Shown here one piece after another: positions 21,828 through 24,825 of a DNA stretch of 24,825 bases; positions within the stretch are counted from its first letter, which is position 1; each line of letters starts with the position of its first letter. Under the pieces are notes generated by a model, which saw only the letters and a program-made list of their open reading frames with translations, had not been told where the DNA came from and searched no databases. Location: contig CAZYAK010000017.1 of NCBI GenBank assembly GCA_964645935.1, positions 1-24,825 of the forward strand, in the 5' to 3' direction. A program made the translations under genes and the position numbers. This DNA is from CAZYAK01 sp964645935. GTDB lineage: Bacteria; Patescibacteriota; Gracilibacteria; Peribacterales; Peribacteraceae.

Positions 21828-21997
21828 TACGTGACTGTGCGCGTACACCGTTGCGTTGCTCGCGACGTGAGAAGGATCGGACAGTCGCTACGAAATTCAC
21901 CTTCTAGATGAATATCAACGCGGATAGGGCATGCATCGTTGCCAACGCGCGTTCCTGCCTCATACTCCAGGGTAATTCCTTCCCCTTATCCCTCTCT
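21828..21997. other. Intergenic region between HupE-like and DUF4331 genes
   Basis: 170 bases with no convincing gene or terminator. The DUF4331 frame is open from an ATG at 21908, but those 30 codons do not resemble a signal peptide. TTATCCCT at 21986-21993, a few bases before the ATG at 21998, may be a degenerate -10 box. No T-run hairpin follows the HupE-like gene, so read-through is possible. Confidence 0.4.
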
Positions 21998-23371
21998 ATG
22001 AGAGCCTCTCTCCTCCGCCGGGGTGCGACGATGGTCGCGGCATCCCTGGCCCTCGGCGCGCTCGCCCCGCTGGCGACGTTCGCCTCCTCGCACCGCGAGG
22101 CGCCCATGATTTCCCAGGATCCGGCCGCCGACTCGACCGACCTGTACGCGTTCGTGAGCCCTGCAGACGCGAGCAAGGTGGTTATCGTGGATAACAGCAA
22201 CCCTCTGGGCATTCCCGGCGCCGGCCCCAACTACTACAACTTCGGCACCGATGTGGTGTACGCCGTGCACATCGACAACAACGGCGATGCCACCGAGGAC
22301 ATCACGTACGCCTACACCTTTGAGCGCAAGGTGAAGAACGGCGGCACGTTCCTCTACAACACCCAGCCGTACGCCAAGCTCGATGACGGCAACGTGACCT
22401 ACACAGCCCACGTGTACCTCATCAAGGGCAAGTTCACGGGCAGCAAGGTGCAGCTCAACAAGCAGGCCTGGCTCACGGACTTTACCGTGGCCCCGCCCGC
22501 TATCGGTCCCAAGAGCCAGCCCGACTACGAGAAGCTCGCTATGGCCGCCGTGCATGATGCCGGCGCCAAGGGCAAGTTCTTCGCTGGCCCCCGCGACGAT
22601 CCCTTCTTTGTGGACCTCCGCGTCTTCGACCTGCTCGACCTCGGCCGTGGCAAGGATTCGCTCGCCGGAACCAATGTCCAGTCTATCGTCATGGAGGTCC
22701 CCGCCGCCTCCCTCACCCAGGACGCCAAGCCCCCCGCTTCCTCCAAGGAGCCGGTGATCGGCGTCTGGAGCGCCAACTACCGGTACTCGACGACCGTTCT
22801 GCGGGATGACGGCACATCCCGCCCGACGGGCAAGTTGGTCCAGGTGTCGCGCCTCGGCATGCCTCTCGTCAACGAGGTGGTGGTGCCGCTCGCCGCCAAG
22901 GACTACTTCAACGCCTCCCGCCCCGACGATGATGCCGGCAAGAACTTCAAGGCCTACGGCCCCGTCGTCACCAAGCCCGAGCTCGCCGGCCTCCTCAAGG
23001 CCGTCCTCGGTCTCGATGTCCCGCTCGATAACCGCACCGACCTCGTGACGGTCTTCCTCACCGGTGTCCCGGGTCTCAACCAGCCCAACAATGTCCGCGC
23101 CGCGGAGATGCTGCGTCTCAACCTGTCCACGCCGGTCACGGCCGCGAACAAGATGAGCCGCCTCGGCGTCTTCGGGGGTGACCTTCAGGGATTCCCCAAC
23201 GGTCGCCGTCTCTCCGACGACGTCACCGATGTGGCCATCCAGGCCGTCGCCGGCACGCTCGTCGACAAGAAGTACGCAAATCCCGATCTCGGAGATGGCG
23301 TGAACGCGAACGACAAGGCATTCATGGCTGCGTTCCCGTACGTTGCCTCCCCCAACCTCCTCGCCAAGTAA
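21998..23371 (+). CDS. Secreted DUF4331 family protein
   Basis: A 457-residue exported protein. Residues 1-30 are a signal peptide (MRASLLRRG, hydrophobic core, ATFAS). The mature protein starts SHREAPMISQDPAADSTDLY, the diagnostic DUF4331 opening, followed by AFVSPADASKVVIV, GPNYYNFGTDVVYAVHIDNN and GDATEDITYAYTFE. DNNGDATED (93-101) resembles a calcium-binding loop. Later DUF4331 features include FFVDLRVFDLL-type and RLGMPLVNEVV segments. The function of the family is unknown. The ATG at 21998 fits the signal peptide; an ATG at 21908 would bury it. The TPR lipoprotein gene starts 8 bases after its stop, so the two are probably co-transcribed. The 502-residue antisense ORF is a shadow. Confidence 0.9.
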   Translation: MRASLLRRGATMVAASLALGALAPLATFASSHREAPMISQDPAADSTDLYAFVSPADASKVVIVDNSNPLGIPGAGPNYYNFGTDVVYAVHIDNNGDATEDITYAYTFERKVKNGGTFLYNTQPYAKLDDGNVTYTAHVYLIKGKFTGSKVQLNKQAWLTDFTVAPPAIGPKSQPDYEKLAMAAVHDAGAKGKFFAGPRDDPFFVDLRVFDLLDLGRGKDSLAGTNVQSIVMEVPAASLTQDAKPPASSKEPVIGVWSANYRYSTTVLRDDGTSRPTGKLVQVSRLGMPLVNEVVVPLAAKDYFNASRPDDDAGKNFKAYGPVVTKPELAGLLKAVLGLDVPLDNRTDLVTVFLTGVPGLNQPNNVRAAEMLRLNLSTPVTAANKMSRLGVFGGDLQGFPNGRRLSDDVTDVAIQAVAGTLVDKKYANPDLGDGVNANDKAFMAAFPYVASPNLLAK

Positions 23372-23379
23372 GCGTTCGT

Positions 23380-24705
23380 ATGGCTGAGACGACGACCAGT
23401 ACCAGCCGCGCCAACGGGACGATCCTCCGTATCGTCCCGTTGGCAGTCGTCGCACTCCTCGTCCTTGCGGGATGCGGAAACGCCGCGCCGCCACTGGAGC
23501 CGATCTTCATCGATCGGACCGAGAGCGGACTCGCGCCCTCTACAATGAGCGGCATCCTTGCCACTCAAGAGGCGCTGGTCGCGAGGCCCGATGACAACAC
23601 ACTCACCTTTACTCTGGCTTCCGCCTACCTCCAGGCGCTGCGGGAGAACGCCGACCCGGCGTACTACGACCGGATCGAGTCACTCCTGCGCCGCGTGGAG
23701 ATCCGCGATGCCGGCAATCCTGAGGTGCCGTTCCTCCGCGCCACCGTGGCCGCGGGCCGGCACGACTTTCACGGAGCAGCGAAACTCGCCAAGCAGGTGA
23801 CCTCTTCGCATCCCGAGGTGGCGCGCTACTACGGCGTGCTCGTAGATGCCCTCGTCGAGACCGGTCAGTACGACGCGGCTGTGACAGCGCTCCAGAAGAT
23901 GGCCGACATCCGGCCGGACTACTCCGCGCTCACACGCATCGCGTACCTTCGGGAGATCTACGGCGACGTCCCCGGTGCCATTGAGTCCATGGAGCGGGCG
24001 CTGGAAGCAGGCACTGCCGTGCCGGAGAATGTCGCGTGGACGCACGCGGAGCTGGCCCGCCTTTGGTTGCCCTCGAATCCCGAGCGCGCACGGACGCTTT
24101 GCGAGCGCGCGCTGGAGATCTACCCCGGCTACGCGCCTGCCCTCGCAGGGCTTGCTCGCGTGGAGATGGCGTCTGGCATTGGCAATGCCGATGCCGCTCT
24201 CGTGTATGCAGAGCGAGCGCAGGAATCACTCGCACTGCCGGAGTACGCCGCCCTCCTCGGCGACATTCACGCCGCCAAAGGCGATGCCAAGAAGGCTGCC
24301 GCGCAGTTCACACTCGTACAACTGGGGTACCAGCAAATAGCCGCCTCCGGCACTGACGTGGAGCTTGAGCGCGTGAAGTTCCTCCTAGACCATGCCCTGG
24401 AGACGGGCAGCCTCGTGACCCAGGCGCGCGCGGTGTACGCGGATCGCCCCACCATTTTTACAGCGGACGCTCTGGCGTGGGCGCTCCACGGCGTGGGTGA
24501 GACCGGTGAGGCACGCGAGTACGCCGCCAAAGCGCTCGCTACCGGAAGCAAGGATCCCGTCATCCGCTTTCATGCTGCGCTTATCGCCAAAGCGGCGGGG
24601 GAGAAGGCAGAAGCCAGGACGCTGCTCGAGGCTGTACGCGCCGAATCGCCACACTTCTCTTTTCGCTTGGAGCCCGTCCTGGAGCGGGAACTCACAGGTC
24701 TCTAA
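23380..24705 (+). CDS. TPR-repeat lipoprotein
   Basis: A 441-residue lipoprotein. Residues 15-32 are a lipoprotein signal with lipobox LAGC (Cys32). From about residue 50 to 430 it is a solenoid of tetratricopeptide-type helical pairs, for example YYGVLVDALVETGQYDAAVT, TRIAYLREIYGDVPGAIESM and WALHGVGETGEAREYAAKAL. TPR proteins act as scaffolds for protein complexes. Its position directly behind DUF4331 and near HupE suggests it holds these exported partners together, but this is an inference. The first codons contain a perfect 14-bp inverted repeat that overlaps the signal-peptide region. The gene ends four bases into a minus-strand frame at the right edge. Confidence 0.88.
   Translation: MAETTTSTSRANGTILRIVPLAVVALLVLAGCGNAAPPLEPIFIDRTESGLAPSTMSGILATQEALVARPDDNTLTFTLASAYLQALRENADPAYYDRIESLLRRVEIRDAGNPEVPFLRATVAAGRHDFHGAAKLAKQVTSSHPEVARYYGVLVDALVETGQYDAAVTALQKMADIRPDYSALTRIAYLREIYGDVPGAIESMERALEAGTAVPENVAWTHAELARLWLPSNPERARTLCERALEIYPGYAPALAGLARVEMASGIGNADAALVYAERAQESLALPEYAALLGDIHAAKGDAKKAAAQFTLVQLGYQQIAASGTDVELERVKFLLDHALETGSLVTQARAVYADRPTIFTADALAWALHGVGETGEAREYAAKALATGSKDPVIRFHAALIAKAAGEKAEARTLLEAVRAESPHFSFRLEPVLERELTGL
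23410..23444 (+). repeat. Perfect 14-bp inverted repeat in the 5' end of the TPR gene
   Basis: GCCAACGGGACGAT (23410-23423) and its exact complement (23431-23444) flank a 7-base loop. The hairpin starts 38 bases after the DUF4331 stop and 30 bases inside the TPR gene. No U-run follows, so it is not a standard terminator. It could halt decay, be a processing site, or lower translation of the second gene. Confidence 0.8.
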
Positions 24706-24821
24706 CCCATCCGGAAATTCGCCATCCGGGTGAAACGATGGCCCGTCATCCCTTTGCCCATCGACAGGGTGATCGCTTCGTGGAAGAGTGGTTCGCGCAT
24801 TACGTAGATTTTTCTTTCCAT
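24702..24821 (-). CDS. Small or partial protein at the right edge
   Basis: On the minus strand a frame from an ATG at 24821 runs to TAG at 24702, giving 39 residues that begin MERKIYVMREPLFHEAI and end ANFRMG. The sequence reads like real protein and the frame stays open to the window edge, so it may be the tail of a longer gene. The alternative is a plus-strand frame from 24738 (MARHPFAHRQGDRF) also open to the edge. I cannot decide firmly. It overlaps the TPR stop codon by four bases. Confidence 0.35.
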   Translation of the reverse strand: MERKIYVMREPLFHEAITLSMGKGMTGHRFTRMANFRMG

Positions 24822-24825
24822 TTTT

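Noticed and set aside
21986..23494. 502-residue minus-strand ORF opposite DUF4331
   Set aside because: Gly/Val/His-rich antisense shadow; DUF4331 motifs are unmistakable on the plus strand.
1..24825. CRISPR arrays, tRNA/rRNA genes, insertion sequences, prophage or toxin-antitoxin pairs
   Set aside because: I looked for direct-repeat arrays, cloverleaf ends, transposase motifs and terminal inverted repeats and saw none; a covariance-model scan would be needed to exclude small RNAs.

Overview
The window is a GC-rich bacterial chromosome segment (well over 60% GC by eye) with short intergenic gaps, genes on both strands and TGA used as an ordinary stop. The proteins suggest a bacterium with one membrane and an S-layer-like surface. 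There are two proteins with three SLH domains each, one of which has a long Ser/Arg/Ala-rich linker, a Cys-rich CGDG segment and a TolB-like propeller. There are also VanW, an SdpI-like protein, lipoproteins and an AlgI/AlgJ-type polysaccharide O-acetylation pair. This mix, the many orphan proteins and the near absence of usable Shine-Dalgarno sites fit a candidate-phyla (CPR) genome, possibly Peregrinibacteria/Peribacteria-like. That placement is an inference. I see no rRNA, tRNA, CRISPR array or insertion sequence.

Layout. Positions 1-6410: a possible gene tail at the left edge; a secreted DUF11-type protein (minus) with a clear terminator; a Cys-rich orphan; a GNAT acetyltransferase; a divergent TspO/DoxX pair of small membrane proteins; a membrane-anchored SRPBCC protein; an orphan; a SAM methyltransferase; and a lipoprotein. 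Positions 6426-9641: VanW (minus) and a 570-residue charged membrane-anchored repeat protein (plus), diverging from a strikingly AT-rich 123-base promoter region. Positions 9649-16591 (all minus): an AlgJ-like esterase/transferase and an AlgI-like MBOAT with overlapping stop and start codons, a MerR-TipAS regulator with a perfect dyad operator, two SLH proteins in tandem, and an SdpI-like protein. Positions 16799-20902: a GT2 glycosyltransferase with a large extra C-terminal domain, a TetA-like MFS exporter, and a winged-helix orphan (minus). Positions 20997-24705 (plus): a HupE/UreJ-type membrane protein, a secreted DUF4331 protein and a TPR lipoprotein, followed by a small or partial minus-strand reading frame at the right edge.

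How the genes may work together. The SLH proteins need a cell-wall polymer to bind, and the adjacent MBOAT/SGNH pair is the kind of machinery that O-acetylates such polymers, so 9649-15873 may be one surface-assembly locus. HupE, DUF4331 and the TPR lipoprotein form a collinear set of exported proteins, possibly concerned with metals. Across the window, many genes have a TAnnCT or TAnnAT -10 hexamer a few bases before the start codon and no Shine-Dalgarno sequence, which suggests widespread leaderless or very short-leader transcription.
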